A program made the position numbers and the translations under genes. Positions 20,964-32,253 of a stretch of 64,000 nt of DNA are shown in pieces. The DNA is from Locusta migratoria (Eukaryota; Arthropoda; Insecta; Orthoptera; Acrididae), in the NCBI GenBank assembly GCA_026315105.1, contig CM048745.1, forward strand, positions 756,482,006 through 756,546,005. The letters are read 5' to 3'. Numbering within the stretch: position 1 is the stretch's first letter; each line of letters opens with the position of its first letter. A model generated the notes under the pieces. That model was not told the DNA's origin and ran no database searches. It saw nothing but the letters and a program-made list of their open reading frames with translations.

Positions 20964-21179
20964 GTTACGAATCCGTCTCATCAACAAAGTAATGTATGAT
21001 TGCACAAGAAAAAAAAGGTTTTTTTTTTAATTATTTACTGAAAAAATACGATTTTGACATTATAATAATTTCCTAATCGCAAAAATAAAATAAAATAAAA
21101 ATAAAAATTAAAAAATAAACATAAAATGGAACGTAATGATACTTGAAATGCTTGTTAAGCTTGTTGGTCTTAACTGCGG

Positions 21180-21381
21180 CCGGCCGCGGTGGCCGAGGGG
21201 ACTGAGGCACTCCAGTCACGGTCTGCACGGCCATTACGGTCGGGGGTTCGAATCCCCCCTCGGGCATGGGTATTTGTGCCGTCCTTAGTCTTAGCTAGTT
21301 CATAAGTAGTTTGTAAGCTTAGGGACTGATGACCCCGTAGTTAAGTCCCATAAGTTCTACAAACATCTGAACATTTTTGAA
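21180..21381 (+). mobile_element. SINE-A nested in another SINE
   Basis: Full-length main-type copy. Target duplication CTTAACTGCGG at 21169-21179 and 21382-21392, both belonging to the outer minus-strand SINE. Box A and box B intact. Confidence 0.9.
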
Positions 21382-21435
21382 CTTAACTGCGGGGCACCAG
21401 TCCCTAAACTTACAAACTACTTATAAACTAACTTA

Positions 21436-21635
21436 GCCGCGTCGGAGCGGCCGAACGCATTGAAGCGCTGTGCTACGATGCGCGAGGCCGTTCCCCATCG
21501 GGGGTTCGAATCCCCCCCCCCTCGGGGAAGGATGTGTGCCGTCTTTAGTATAAGGTAGTTTATAAGTAGTTTGTAAGTTTAGGGACTGATGACCACGCAG
21601 TTAAGTCCCATAAGCTCTACAAACATTTGAACATT
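21436..21635 (+). mobile_element. SINE-A subfamily 3 nested in another SINE
   Basis: Head GCCGCGTCGGAGCGGCCGAA differs from the main type. Box B GGGGGTTCGAATCCCCC intact. A 15-bp target duplication TTATAAACT(A/G)ACTTA flanks it (21421-21435, 21636-21650); the single difference suggests some age. Confidence 0.9.
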
Positions 21636-21764
21636 TTATAAACTGACTTATACTAAAGACACAGCACAAACATCCACGTCTGAGGCGAAATTCGAACCCC
21701 CGACGGGGAACGGCCTCGCGCATCGGAGCATAGCGCATCAATGCGCGCCGCACTCCGCCGCTGC

Positions 21765-23361
21765 TAATGATAGTTGTATTAGCTGTGTGAGTGAAACTCA
21801 CTCTCAGCACTTGGAACATTCCTTGTAGAGTGCTTTGCTAGAGACATCAGTTGCGGTGTTAGTAGCCGACTAACAGCAGTGGGTTGTGTCGTGATGGTTA
21901 ATAGTGATTCAGAGTTGTCAGTCTTACGTTTAAGATGTCGCAATACATTTGAAGACCGCATGTCTGTGGCTGAAACTGGATGCTTAATAAAAAACAGAGT
22001 AATACAGATGTGCACAGCTATGATTTGTCAACACGTCTGACAGGCTGTAAATCACAACGTTCTTAGAATACTTATTCAAGATACCTCATGGCATCATGCT
22101 TCAGCTAGAGTACTCCAGTTCCAATCACCGGAATAGTCTATGCAAACAAGACTGAAAATATGTCAGTGCTAATATTTATTGTACCAACAAGAAAATCTAT
22201 TTATTGAAATTAACTAAACCGGGGTCCACGAAGAATAACAGCTGTATGAATCATAATATGCCGGCAGCCTATATTGTCTACTGTAACGTACCAGTTGCGT
22301 AATCTGCGCTTCACTCTTCTCTCCGCTAAATGAGCCCATACTGCTGACAACATTAATTGCATAAATGTACTCAGCAGAATCTTTGACCATACCTGTGATA
22401 ATGTAAGCACCGACAGTAAACTACACTTCATAAACATACGGTTAACACGCGTTCGAAGATAGAATGCTCATGGTCAAGTTGAAGCCCTCCGCCTTTCTTC
22501 TCAACTGAAACATTCGTGATCAGGGGTACTTCTTGTTACTGATTACATCTCTGTATAGTATTGACCTTTGTGGCAGAAAGAAAATCCTCTGTCCATTCGC
22601 CAGAGTAAAAATAGGAAAATAGGCTGACGTTCATTATAGTGATATAAGTAATCGCCTCCTTTACCAACTGGAGATATCTATATACATAATGCAAAGGTAA
22701 TTGGCCAAAGACATTTTAAAAGAATGTAATGAGGGGAGTCTTCATAACAGCAATAGAAGCCAAAACAATTATTTTTAGAATTTGTGGTTATCTGTCGGTC
22801 CTTATCTTTGCACTCTCTTCGCGTAAAACTGCTGCGTAAAATTTGGTACATATTACTTCTTGATACGCTGCCTTGACACTGATTTATCCATACAACACAC
22901 AGTTTTTTTGTTGCTCAAATGTATGAAAATGAGTAAAATTGATAATTTCTGTATATGGATCGATTAAGTTTCGAGGTAGGATGATTTAATTATACTTGAA
23001 GAAAAATTACGTGCTAGTAAAAGTATTATAGAACTAAAGTAAGTGAATCGGAATAAAAATGGTAAGCTTCGTAAAGAGCAGATTTTGGATCGTTTTGCTA
23101 TCACCGAGAATAGCCTTCAGGGTTTTTCAAAATCCATTCAGGTTCGAGAAAATGCAGGCGACGTGGTATTCTAAATACTGTGTAAGTTGCAACAATATCA
23201 AAGGATACTAAACCACATACAGGAGGCGCTAAGTCACAGGAAGGCACAAATAAAAACAACTGTAGGATATTGATATTCTGGACTACGACCTTCATTTCAA
23301 GAAGAAACACATTCACAGAAGCTCAACCCACGCAAATAAGGCAACTGACGTCACCATGTTC
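21765..23361. other. Unassigned spacer
   Basis: About 1.6 kb with only short frames without known motifs. I see no repeat end, RNA or splice pattern I could defend. Confidence 0.4.
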
Positions 23362-23553
23362 AAAATGTTCAAATGTTTGTTAAGCTTATGGGACTTAACT
23401 ACGGGGTTATCAGTCCCTAAACTTACAAACTACTTATGAACTACTTACGAACTAGGACGGCACAAATATCCATGCCCGAGGGGGGGATTCGAACCCCCGA
23501 CCGTAGTGGCCGTGCAGACCGTGACTGGAGCGCCTTAGTCCTCTCGGCCACCT
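23362..23553 (-). mobile_element. SINE-A
   Basis: Complement of the main type, from AAAATGTTCAAATGTTTG to CCTCTCGGCCACC, lacking the last GCGGCCGGC of the head. It lies directly against the 3' end of a minus-strand LINE. Confidence 0.9.
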
Positions 23554-23557
23554 CTAT

Positions 23558-24445
23558 ATACGCGACAATCCACCGTAAGGTGTGTGGCGGAGGGTACACT
23601 GTACCACTACTAGGCATATCTTTTCCTATTCCACTCCCAAACAGAACGAGAAAAAAAAGAATGCCTATATGCATCCGTACGAGCCCTAATTTCTTTTATT
23701 TTGTCTTTGTGATCACTACGCGAAATGTAAGTAGGCGACAAGAAGATCGTTCTACACTCAGCTTCAAATTCTGGCCCTCTAAATTTTCTCAGCAGAGTTT
23801 CTCGAAAAGAACGCCGTCTTTCCTCCAGCGATCTCCATTCGAGTTCCCGGAGCATTTCCGTGACACTCGCTCATTGGTCGAACCTGCCAATAACAAACCT
23901 AGCTGCTCGCCTCTGAACTGCTTCTATGTCTTCCTTTAAACTGATCTGCTGTGGGATCCAAACACTTGGGCAATACTCAAGACGTTGTCGTACAAGCGTA
24001 CAGCTGTCCTTATATGTTCGTTTAATTTTATATCGCTGTGCAATCTTACGCCTCTATATTTGAACGACGCGGCTGCATCAAGAAGCTCAGTACTAATGGC
24101 GCATTCGAACACTATGGGATTGTTTTTCCTACTCATGTGCACCACCTTACATTTTTCTACATTTAGAGCTAGCTGCCATTCTTCACAGCAACTATAAATT
24201 TTGTTTAACTCAACCTTCATGCTATTATAGTGAAAGACGACACCCTCCCATACAACACACCGCAAATTACAAGTTACTCTGTCCATCAGATCACTTATAT
24301 AGACAGAAAATAATAGCGGACCTATCACACTCCCCTGAGGATACACTGGTCTCTGATGAATACTCGCCGTCGAGAACAACGTACTGCGTTCTGTTATTTA
24401 GGAAGTCTTCTGCATGGACAACCTGGATTATATTGTGTTTGTTCT
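23558..24445 (-). mobile_element. CR1/Jockey-group LINE family 2, 5'-truncated
   Basis: Read on the minus strand: QYVVLDGEYSSETSVSSG, then a frame change, PQGSVIGPLLFSVYISDLMD (motif B), a disturbed motif C region, WQLALNVEKCKVVHMSRKN, FKYRGVRLHSDIKLNEHIR, and near the 3' end LEWRSLEERRRSFRETLL and RHSFFSRSVWEWN. The 3' end is CACACACCTTACGGTGGATT. The same family is on the plus strand at 48.3-49.5 kb. Motif C Asp-Asp is not readable, so this copy is dead. Confidence 0.82.
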
Positions 24446-25149
24446 GAGTGGATATGTCCAATACTCGTATACTATATATCCAAAGATCAGGTTCGATTCT
24501 AGGAAAATAGTATGTGACTGGAAGTAGCGTGCAACACACTTCATGGATATTTCTGCATTTGGCCGGCTAAGAAATATTAGTATTTTAACAGTTTGATTAT
24601 AGTTGGTGGACGCTGCTCTTCGTGTATGGACCAATATTATCAAACACACACTGTGTACTACAGTAGTTGTATTTACAGTTTACAGACAGAAAAATCCCAC
24701 GAACCTGGAGAAAACATCACCCATGAAAGTCATATTTGTCAAAATACACTAAGGTGACATTTATTTATTTATCGTATGACAAATACCTGGACGTGTAAGA
24801 TACATTAGACAATGTCGCTTCTACAGGTAGGAAGCCGAGACAACAAACAGTTTATATCCAAATTTAAGTGTTTTAGTTACAAAAGAAGTATACGGATATA
24901 CAGTAAAAAGTCCATTACAGTGCTCGGCTCGTTTAGACAATGTTATATGAAGAGCCAGTGAAAGATATAGTGCATCGTATAGTAAGATGAACAGTTTAAT
25001 GAACTCTAAATCACTAATAAGGGAACATTAAGGTAAAAACTGAAGTACGTAATAATAAAACAAAACACAATGAAATGAGCAGTAAATTTTCACAATTAAG
25101 TTAACTGGATTAAGGAAAATGTGCAGCGAACACTATCCTTATATATTAA
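24446..25149. other. Unassigned spacer
   Basis: No supported feature. Confidence 0.35.
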
Positions 25150-25510
25150 TTTCTAAACCACCCAGCTATGTCATTTTATATAGGTCTGTTTTTTGTCCTG
25201 GGTACGATCTGATGCTGCACTCACACACGAAATGATCCATTGCCTTACGCAAAGCATCACAGTCGCATTGAGGACTTGGCGGTATGCGGCACTTGTACAG
25301 AGAATCCTGACAGACTCCATGTGGTGTTTGGATCCTGTTATGCGCTTTCCATTGTTGGAGGGGAGTTCGAAACCAGTGCATCTTTCTGTGGGGTCGGGCC
25401 AGAGAGCTGCGAAGTTGACAGTGCCCTAGTCCGTCCGCCATTGCTCAGTTGAAATCCGCGTTTTGTGGTTGTTGCGCTGAGACTAATGGAGGCTTCCTGG
25501 ACTTCAACCT
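25150..25510 (-). pseudogene. Non-LTR retrotransposon ORF2 C-terminal fragment
   Basis: On the minus strand the frame ends with HNRIQTPHGVC, then CRIPPSPQCDCDALRKAMDH and FVCECSIRSYPG. This is the C-terminal zinc-binding pattern of many LINE ORF2 proteins (SP-CDCG-x-QTMDHI-x3-CPL-x2-YPG). The RT core is not found upstream. Clade not determined. Confidence 0.6.
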
Positions 25511-25671
25511 TCTCAATGATAGATGAGAAATGTCCTTTTGCACTAGAAGGTCTGGGTCACTTTGGATCCTCTTCAACTGTCGGATCAAACAACCCTTTCT
25601 TCGTAGGTGACAAAACTCATGGCATACTTCGTAATATAATGTAGGGGCTCTGCTTGCCCTGCGAAATGGAG

Positions 25672-26154
25672 TGTGGTGTCGCACAAGTCTAAAGTGCGCG
25701 CCACCTACTTTCGCCGCGCGCCGCCATACACGCACGGCGCGGCGTTCTTACGACGTCAGCCACGAGCGCCCTCTGCTACAACTCCGCTCGTGGCCACCAC
25801 TGAACGACATCGTACACGTGGGACTGAGATAGGAACCAGTTAACACTTCGGAATCAGATAGGCACCAGTGAAGACTTGGCTATCGGATAGGCACTAGACA
25901 GGCCTCTAGCTCAACTATGTATCAGCATTCTGCAGTACTGAGCTATGTAAAAGTTAAGTATTAATAAGTCTCTAAGAAATATATATCTCGTTCTAATTTA
26001 CTCTAGTGTTTCTAGTTTCTGCTGTCCCACTGGCTGGTCACTTCCTACCTGCACAAGCGTGCATCCTTTATTCCTGTGTCGGTCTTTCTACTCGGCCACC
26101 GACACCTACGACGGAAACGAGACACAAAAGCGGCGACGAGGCTGGGACACAAAA
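25672..26154 (+). mobile_element. Solo-LTR-like element, copy 1
   Basis: 483 bp starting TGTGGTGTCGCAC and ending GGGACACAAAA, flanked by a 5-bp duplication TGGAG (25667-25671 and 26155-26159). It contains CACCTACTTTCGCCGCG, GAGCGCCCTCTGC and TCTAGTGTTTCTAGTTTC. The copy at 57703-58170 (opposite strand) has the same two ends and its own 5-bp duplication. Length, TG start and 5-bp duplication fit a solo LTR; the AAAA end is unusual. Confidence 0.7.
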
Positions 26155-26164
26155 TGGAGTATAT

Positions 26165-26354
26165 GTTCAAATGTTTGTAACGCTTACGGGACTTAACTGC
26201 GGGGTCATCATCCCCTAAACTTACTATGTACGAACTAACTTATACTAAAGACGACACAAACATCCATGCCCGAGGGAGGATTCGAACCTCCGATGCGTGA
26301 TGCCGTGCGATCCGCAACGTGCGCTGCAGACCGCTCGGCTACTCCCGCGCGGCG
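26165..26354 (-). mobile_element. SINE-A subfamily 2
   Basis: Complement copy with GAGGATTCGAACCTCCGA (box B). Target duplication AAATGGAGTATAT at 26152-26164 and 26355-26367, overlapping the right edge of the LTR-like element, so the SINE came later. Confidence 0.92.
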
Positions 26355-26518
26355 AAATGGAGTATATCGACGTGGCATGGAGTCTGCAAGTCGTTGGTAG
26401 TCCCGTGCAGAATACTGAGCCATGCTGCTTGTATAGCCGTCCATAGTTGCCAAAGTGTTGCCGGTGTGCAGTTAAGTGCACGGACTCACCTCTCAATTAC
26501 GTCGAATAAAATATGTTC

Positions 26519-26668
26519 TAAATGTTCAAATGTTTGTAAAGCTATGAGACCAAACTGCAGTGGCCATTAGTCCCTAGACTTACAAACTACTTTAACTTAT
26601 GGTAAGGACAACACACAAACCCATGCCCGAGGAAAGACTCTAACCTCCGACGGGGATCAGTCGCGTCC
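26519..26668 (-). mobile_element. SINE-A subfamily 2, 5'-truncated
   Basis: AAATGTTCAAATGTTTGTAA to about GACGGGGATC. Box B complement is GACTCTAACCTCC, with a point change. Inserted in the Tc1-like element. Confidence 0.85.
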
Positions 26669-26686
26669 CGTAAATTGGTGTTTGTT

Positions 26687-26885
26687 CAAATGTTCAAATG
26701 TTTGTTAAGCTTATGGGACTTAACTACGGGGTCATCAGTCCCTAAACTTACAAACTACTTATGAACTAGCTACAACTACGGACGGCACAAATATCCATGC
26801 CCGAGGGGGGATTCGAACCCCCGACCGTAGTGGCCGTGCAGACCGTGACTGAAGCGCCTCAGTCTCCTCGGCCACCGCGGCCGGC
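26687..26885 (-). mobile_element. SINE-A
   Basis: Full-length complement copy ending GGCCACCGCGGCCGGC, with target duplication TTGGTGTTTGTT at 26675-26686 and 26886-26897. Inserted in the Tc1-like element, 20 bp from the previous SINE. Confidence 0.94.
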
Positions 26886-27220
26886 TTGGTGTTTGTTGCC
26901 GCGACCTGGGTGTCCGAATCATTCCCTCAAATTATTCGGAAAGTTCGTCAAACCAATCTAGAACAACTGTGAAATTGCAAACCGCAAAAATTCCATCGCT
27001 GTTTGTGGAACATGAAGTCCATGACCGGATGTGAACGGTCTCCAAGTAGTTGAACACCGATTCAAATGGACCATAGGATCCGGTCCATTCTTTGCAAAAA
27101 CAGTCTCCACCATTTTAAAGCGACCACCAGCTTTCACAATGTCTTGTTGACATTTTGTGTCCATGACGTCGTGCGGTCTACGCCACAATCGTACCCTACC
27201 ATCAGCACTTACCAACTAAA

Positions 27221-27549
27221 CACCTGAAGTAAATTATTATCTAAGTACCATTTATTTTTCATTCCGGAGCTAAAACCGGAATTATAGTCTATGGGAAAAG
27301 CCAGTTACGGTATATTCTGATCTAATAGCCAAACTTGTTTGTAGCTGTTTGACTAATCGACAGTAGAATGTATGTGCACGGCAGCTAGTTGTGAATTATG
27401 TTCTGTCATGTGTACGCAAACAGCATTTTTGTGTTCTTAGCTTCGTTCATGTTTTGTTTCGAGGTTCTGTTTACCTGATGATATTATGTGAAGTAACAGT
27501 GTGTCAAATATTGTATTAATACATCTTGTTAACTGTGTTATGATGATTG
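27221..27549. other. Unassigned sequence inside the split Tc1-like element
   Basis: AT-rich, no feature supported. Confidence 0.35.
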
Positions 27550-27563
27550 AAAGTGTTAACTAA

Positions 27564-27716
27564 AAGTTCAAATGTTTGTAAATCTATCGGACCAAACTGC
27601 GTGCTCATCAGTCTATCGCTTACAAACTACTTAAACTACGGTAAACTAACACCTCCCCAGGGAGGACTCGAAACTCCGACGGCGAGCAACCGCGCTCTCC
27701 GCAGCGAGGCGCCTTA
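27564..27716 (-). mobile_element. SINE-A subfamily 2, 5'-truncated
   Basis: From AGTTCAAATGTTTGTAA to GCAGCGAGGCGCCTTA, lacking box A. Target duplication AAAGTGTTAACTAA at 27550-27563 and 27717-27730. Confidence 0.92.
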
Positions 27717-27730
27717 AAAGTGTTAACTAA

Positions 27731-28470
27731 CAACGAAAGAAGGAATAAGGAAAAAATGCAGAAGAAAGGAAGAAACGAAGGAATAGTGGGCAGGATTACA
27801 TGTCTTTTTGAAAGAATAGAAGAAAACGACTTTTTCACCTTTAAAGAGTGTAGTAAAACAAATTAAATACCCAGAAACTGAACATCGCAAAACTTGTCTG
27901 GATAAAGGTTGTTGTCCCATCACCTGTAAAGATCAGAGGATTTGAAACTAGGATTTGAAACTAGGTGTTTAAGGACATCAAAACCATTGTTCTTTCATGA
28001 CAGGAGCGTAGTTCCCAACTTTCTGAAACGAAGAAGCCAGATTTGAAACGAATGGTCCCGTTTATGATGCAGAGAAGCCACAAAGAGCTTTATGAAGAAC
28101 TGACACCTTAACTAAATTGAAAAAAAAAACTTGTATCTTTTTCTTTGTGTGAATATATGAAAATGAAAAATGTTTAGTCCATATCTGTTCTGAATTTATC
28201 AGTCTACCTATAATCATCGTAAAGAGCTAAAATTTTAACCATATGGCACTTAGATCACTATTTGCATTTGATGCTGTGGACATTGATTTGTTTTCATTTA
28301 AAGATTTAAAAACTAAGAAGCTATAAAATGGAATGAGATTTAATAAAGATATCATTTGTACAGTGTGCATTTAGACTATTATAAATAATTTTCTTTAATA
28401 AATAGCATTTATGATATAAAAAGTTGTTCTCTTAATGGAAAAAACATCATTATATCAAAACTTTGAAAAA
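27731..28470. other. Unassigned spacer
   Basis: AT-rich. The only repeat seen is the short tandem GATTTGAAACTAG (27939-27964). Confidence 0.35.
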
Positions 28471-28661
28471 AGGCTCTTAGAAGGAGACCACATGGGTATC
28501 GGATTTTAGAATTTTTTGATATTTATGGTAGCCGAAGTTCCGAACACAAATAACAATCAGCCAAAGCCATTCGACGCAACTCTCAAAAATTCTCGAGAAA
28601 AAGGACTTCGAAGTTTTACGAGGACATGTTAACTAGCAATAAATAAAGAGTACATATCTGC

Positions 28662-28732
28662 TGGTGTAGCTCAGATGTTAGCGTTCTGGCTTCACATTCA
28701 GAGGGCCGCTGTTTCGAATCCTGTAGTAATAG
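28662..28732 (+). repeat. tRNA-like module (fold-back, left)
   Basis: GGTGTAGCTCAGATGTTAGC is a good box A region and TGTTTCGAATCCTG a box B. Anticodon arm is poorly formed and acceptor stem weak, so it is not called a tRNA gene. Confidence 0.5.
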
Positions 28733-29162
28733 ATTCTTCATTTTTACTTTTTTCGTCATGTTAGAATACTTACACAATTTTACTATCTAATGGTAATTTT
28801 TTATGAACTATGCACTTACTTTTGGTTATTCGTAATTTTCTATATTTAATGCAAGGCTGTTAATAATTATGTATTCAATCAAAATACATAGGTTACATTT
28901 TTTTTACAGCATTGGCTTCACTATTAGTTGACGACGGTAGTCTTTGACTGTTCAGTTTGTGAAGAGCTACGACGCTGTTTTTTGGAAAGTAACCTCCATA
29001 GCTACTAATAGCTTTCCAAGCAACTAGCCTACTCAGCAATCGTTTTAGGTGATAAGGTGTTCAGCTTTTCTAAATAGACATAAACAAAAACCTACAACAC
29101 ATGGAATTATAGATCCCTGACTGTTTTAGAAAACTGAATTGGAAAACAACGAAAAAAAAACA

Positions 29163-29236
29163 TTCGTCACAGCGGAATTCGAACCATCGACTCTATGATT
29201 ATCAGGCCAGAACGTTTCTGTCTGAGATAAACCGAG
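29163..29236 (-). repeat. tRNA-like module (fold-back, right)
   Basis: Complement carries GGTTTATCTCAGACAG (box A-like) and ATGGTTCGAATTCCG (box B). Inverted partner of the module at 28662-28732. Confidence 0.5.
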
Positions 29237-29504
29237 AGATACTGCAACTGTTTTAATTACTGGTATTTACGCTTACTTGCAAAACTTCAAAGTCGACTTT
29301 CTCGAGAATTTTTGTGAGTTGCGTCGAATGGCTTCGGCTGATTGTTATTTGAGTTTTGAACTCCACATACAACGAATATCAAAAAATTCTAAAATCCGAT
29401 ACCCATGTGGTCTCCTTGTTAGATCACAATTTACTTCAGGTCTTTTTTACTGAAGTCGGGACTTAATTTTACTGAAGTCGGGACATTTCACCAAGTCACA
29501 GATT

Positions 29505-29990
29505 TCGAATTGGTTCCAACCTATATGGTCCTGAGCCTAGGAAAGGCGGTGCAAGCGATTCCGTGCTACTAGCAAAGCGACTTCACTCCGTCGTCTGCTG
29601 CCGTGACGAGTCAGCGCCAAATTGCGCTGCTCTACCGTAACCGATACGATCGCCGTACGTTACACATGCATTTCTGCGGTTATTTCACACAGTGTTACTT
29701 GCCTTTTATCACCGATAACTCGACGCGAACGCCGCTGCTCTCGTTCATTAGAGGGCAGGTAATGACTGAAAGTGTTCTCAGTACTCTGTTGACACTGTGG
29801 ATTTCGGAATATTGAATTCCCTAACTATTTCCTAAATCGAAGCTTCAATGCTTCTGGCTCTAAGTACAATCTTGCATTCAAAATGTGACAGTTATCGTCG
29901 TGCGGTGATAACCACGCCAGAAACCTTTTCTCGTGAATCACCGGAGTACGCCTTGTGTACCCGATACTACCGCCAAGTCGCTATTCGGTG
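29505..29990 (-). mobile_element. Tc1-like transposon, 5' (N-terminal) half
   Basis: Antisense blocks GGTTCCAACCTATATGGTC, TCTGCGGTTATTTCACACAG, CGCTGCTCTCGTTCATTA, CTGTTGACACTGTGGAT and GTCGTGCGGTGATAACCACG correspond, in order, to the start of the transposase gene (helix-turn-helix region) of a common locust Tc1-like element as I recall it. Frame is broken. About 60 bp are missing between this part and the part ending at 27220. Confidence 0.5.
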
Positions 29991-30193
29991 ACTTTTGTCA
30001 CCTCGGTGAACACAGCTTGTGTTTTGGCCCACCTTAGGTTACGGTAGTAACACTAAAAGTCGGCCTTTGCGATCGTCTTTTGACAGCTCGAAGTTTAAAT
30101 GCGAATAACGGCTTAACCATTCATCTGACACGATAATCGAATACCCTAATTTGTAGAGGAGAAAATTCTCTACAACTTTGCTCTCTTATGTTT

Positions 30194-30194
<1 letters not shown>

Positions 30195-30256
<62 letters not shown>
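30195..30256. repeat. Poly(T) tract
   Basis: Uninterrupted Ts inside unit 1 of the composite repeat; absent from copy 2 at 45.9 kb, so it arose by slippage or by insertion of an A-tailed sequence. Confidence 0.85.
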
Positions 30257-31261
30257 CTTTCATATCTTGTATCGTTTCAGAGATATTTGCAAAAATAACG
30301 GCGATTTTGGGATGTATGTATGTATGTCTGTCTGTCCGTCTGTCTGTCTGTCCGTAACGTGTTCCCTGTTTTTAAAACGAACCGTTCAACCGATCAGCAC
30401 CAAATTTTACAGACATAAGTGTAGGCCGCCAGAGACCAGAACCTCCCTTTTTCAAATTTTTCGGACAAAAATGCGGTAGTAATACCAAAAAAATCCGTTT
30501 GTAATATAATTGTAATTGCAAAAGAACCGTTCATCTGACACGAAAATAGAAAAACCTAATTGGTAGAGGGAACAATTCTCTACAACTTCGCCCCATTATG
30601 TTTTTTTCCATATCTTGCATGGTTGCAGAGATATTCGCAAAAATAACGGCGATTTGACGATGTCTGTCTGGCTGTTAACGTGTTCCCACTTTTTAGGTCG
30701 AACCGTTCAACCGATCGGCACCAAATTTTACAGACGTAAGTGTAGGCCGCCAGAGACCAGAACCTCCCTTTTTCAAATATTTCGGACAAACAATACGTTA
30801 GTAGTACAAAAAAAAGCGTTTGTAATATAATTTTAATTGCATATAAACCATTCATCTGACGCAAAAATTGAATAAACGAATTTCTAGAGGAGAAAATTCT
30901 CTAAAACTTCGTTCCCTTATGTTTTTTCATATTTTGTATCGTTTGAGAGATATCTGCAAAAATAACGGAGTTTTGACACCCTCCATTGAATTAACAAAAA
31001 CCGACCGTTCGCAGATGTCACGTGATATTCCTCGCCCAGAACTCCCTCTGGCATACACCATCTTGCATTGCGTATTTGATGATTTTCTTATTGTAACTTG
31101 CACGTTGTTATTTCAAAGCCATGGCGCACTGAAGAATTAACAAAAACACGTCGTTCTTCGTACGATAAATGATAATCTAGTATCTACAAATGCCATATTA
31201 GCATCAGTTAACAACGGCCATCAATAGTATGAGATAAATGTAGGCAACTCCTACCTACTAG

Positions 31262-31333
31262 TCGTAGCGTGGTGGGCAACGCATTTGACTGTGATGCTGA
31301 AGGTCACTGGTTCGGAACCCGGCACTGACTAAA
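31262..31333 (+). repeat. tRNA-like segment of the composite repeat
   Basis: GTCGTAGCGTGGTGGGCAAC (box A-like) and CTGGTTCGGAACCCG (box B-like, one change). The corresponding segment in copy 2 (46912-46978) has AGAGGTTCGAAACCT. Acceptor ends AGTC/GACT pair over four bases only. Confidence 0.5.
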
Positions 31334-31485
31334 ATTTCTTTTTTTTTCCTAAAAGGGTTTTAGACACTTATTAATTAATTTTTTATTATTTAGATTATTA
31401 TTTTATTCCAAAATGTCTGCAAAAACTTGTAAAACTACAAATCCAAAGTGGGCCGTAAAATACGTCAGTGCGATTTTTTTCAAGT

Positions 31486-32215
31486 GCGAAAGGCGGACAT
31501 GCAGCCCGTTGGCACTTGTGTTGGCTTCGTGAATGACGGCAGTGTCGAGTATTGCGGAGGGAGCAGGCGTACCTGTTGCGTGCACATTTCATCAAATTAG
31601 GAAGAGTTAGCAACACAAGGGAAGTTGCGGCCGCCCTGCGGGCCTGCGTGCTGATGGTAAAGCGATAACGGCTAACCTCGCCATTTCATTACTCAAATCG
31701 TGTCCACTAATCTCGTCCGTGCATGTTCATTAAGGGCTAACATGGTTTTTTTAAACAGTAGTAAGCTAACATAGCCACTGAGCCACTGTTTAATGCGCTG
31801 TTCACGATTCTATAAAAATGAGCCAATGGCATTTGATCACTTTAAATGTTACGTTTATTGTCCATTTGAAGCACAAGCTGTGAAAAGGTCGTCGTAGGAT
31901 GTGCTATATTACGATTATATGGTCCACAAGAAACAAAATCTCAAGCCAATAAATTTTTGTAGAGACTTTTTGTAAAGGAAATAACTGTACATTTCACTGA
32001 AATGAATTGTAATAATTTTCTGTACTTACGTCAAATATTCGGCGACATTATCCTATAGCGGAAAATAACTTTCTCGTAATTCCTATATACCATCTTTCTG
32101 CACATAATACAAGAAATTAATTGCAGAAGGCTTAAAAAAGCAATAGATATTCAAACCAGGCTGTATCGACAACTTTAAAGTACAAACGGTGTAGTGCCAT
32201 AAATGTCGATATAGA
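31486..32215. other. Unassigned spacer
   Basis: No supported feature. Confidence 0.35.
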
Positions 32216-32253
32216 AAATACACTATGTGATAAAAGTATACGGACACCCCCAA

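Larger units (their letters stand above)
21139..21764 (-). mobile_element. SINE-A subfamily 3, host of two nested SINEs
   Basis: Three pieces of one minus-strand SINE: 21139-21179 (CTTGTTAAGC, TTAACTGCGG), 21382-21435 (CACCAGTCCCTAAACTTAC) and 21636-21764 (TACTAAAGAC, TTCGAACCCCCGACGGGG, ending CCGCCGCTGC). Put in order they match the usual layout. Two plus-strand SINEs interrupt it, each with its own duplication of the outer sequence. Confidence 0.85.
26368..27220 (-). mobile_element. Tc1-like transposon, 3' (C-terminal) half
   Basis: Minus-strand transposase coding sequence interrupted by two SINEs. The clearest part is 27215-26958: ADGRVRLWRRPHDVMDTKCQ and GGRFKMVETVF, matching the Tc1-family region between the first and second catalytic Asp, then GHGLHVPQTAMEFL. 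Sequence at 26368-26518 continues towards the C terminus. The N-terminal half of what looks like the same element is at 29505-29990, beyond 2.3 kb of foreign sequence. Confidence 0.7.
28476..29425. repeat. Fold-back repeat with inverted tRNA-like modules
   Basis: Left arm about 28480-28620 (GGAGACCACATGGGTATCGG, TTCGACGCAACTC, TTCTCGAGAAA) is the complement of right arm about 29278-29420 (TTTCTCGAGAATTTT, GAGTTGCGTCGAA, CCGATACCCATGTGG). Inside each arm, 45-60 bp further in, sits a tRNA-like module. The centre (28740-29160) is single-copy. A related end, ACTCATGTGGTCTCCTTG, occurs alone at 43853. It looks like a mobile fold-back family. Confidence 0.75.
30040..31485 (+). repeat. Composite 1.4-kb repeat, copy 1
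   Basis: Holds about three tandem units of roughly 300 bp, each with GAGATATTTGCAAAAATAAC (or close), CGAACCGTTCAACCGATC, AAATTTTACAGACATAA and TCTCTACAACTT. Then a tRNA-like segment (31262-31333) and an AT-rich end with AAACTACAAATCCAAAGTGG. The same order is found at 45786-47125 and partly at 48445-48870. A 61-bp T run (30196-30256) has grown in the first unit. No coding frame is shared. Class unknown. Confidence 0.75.

Noticed and set aside
28476..29425. CRISPR-like or satellite array
   Set aside because: The repeats are inverted, two in number and separated by unique sequence; no regular spacing. No CRISPR array exists elsewhere in the window.
30192..30479. Poly-Phe protein
   Set aside because: Product of the poly(T) run and the non-coding composite repeat; the same holds for Phe-rich frames at 36363, 58523 and 58545.
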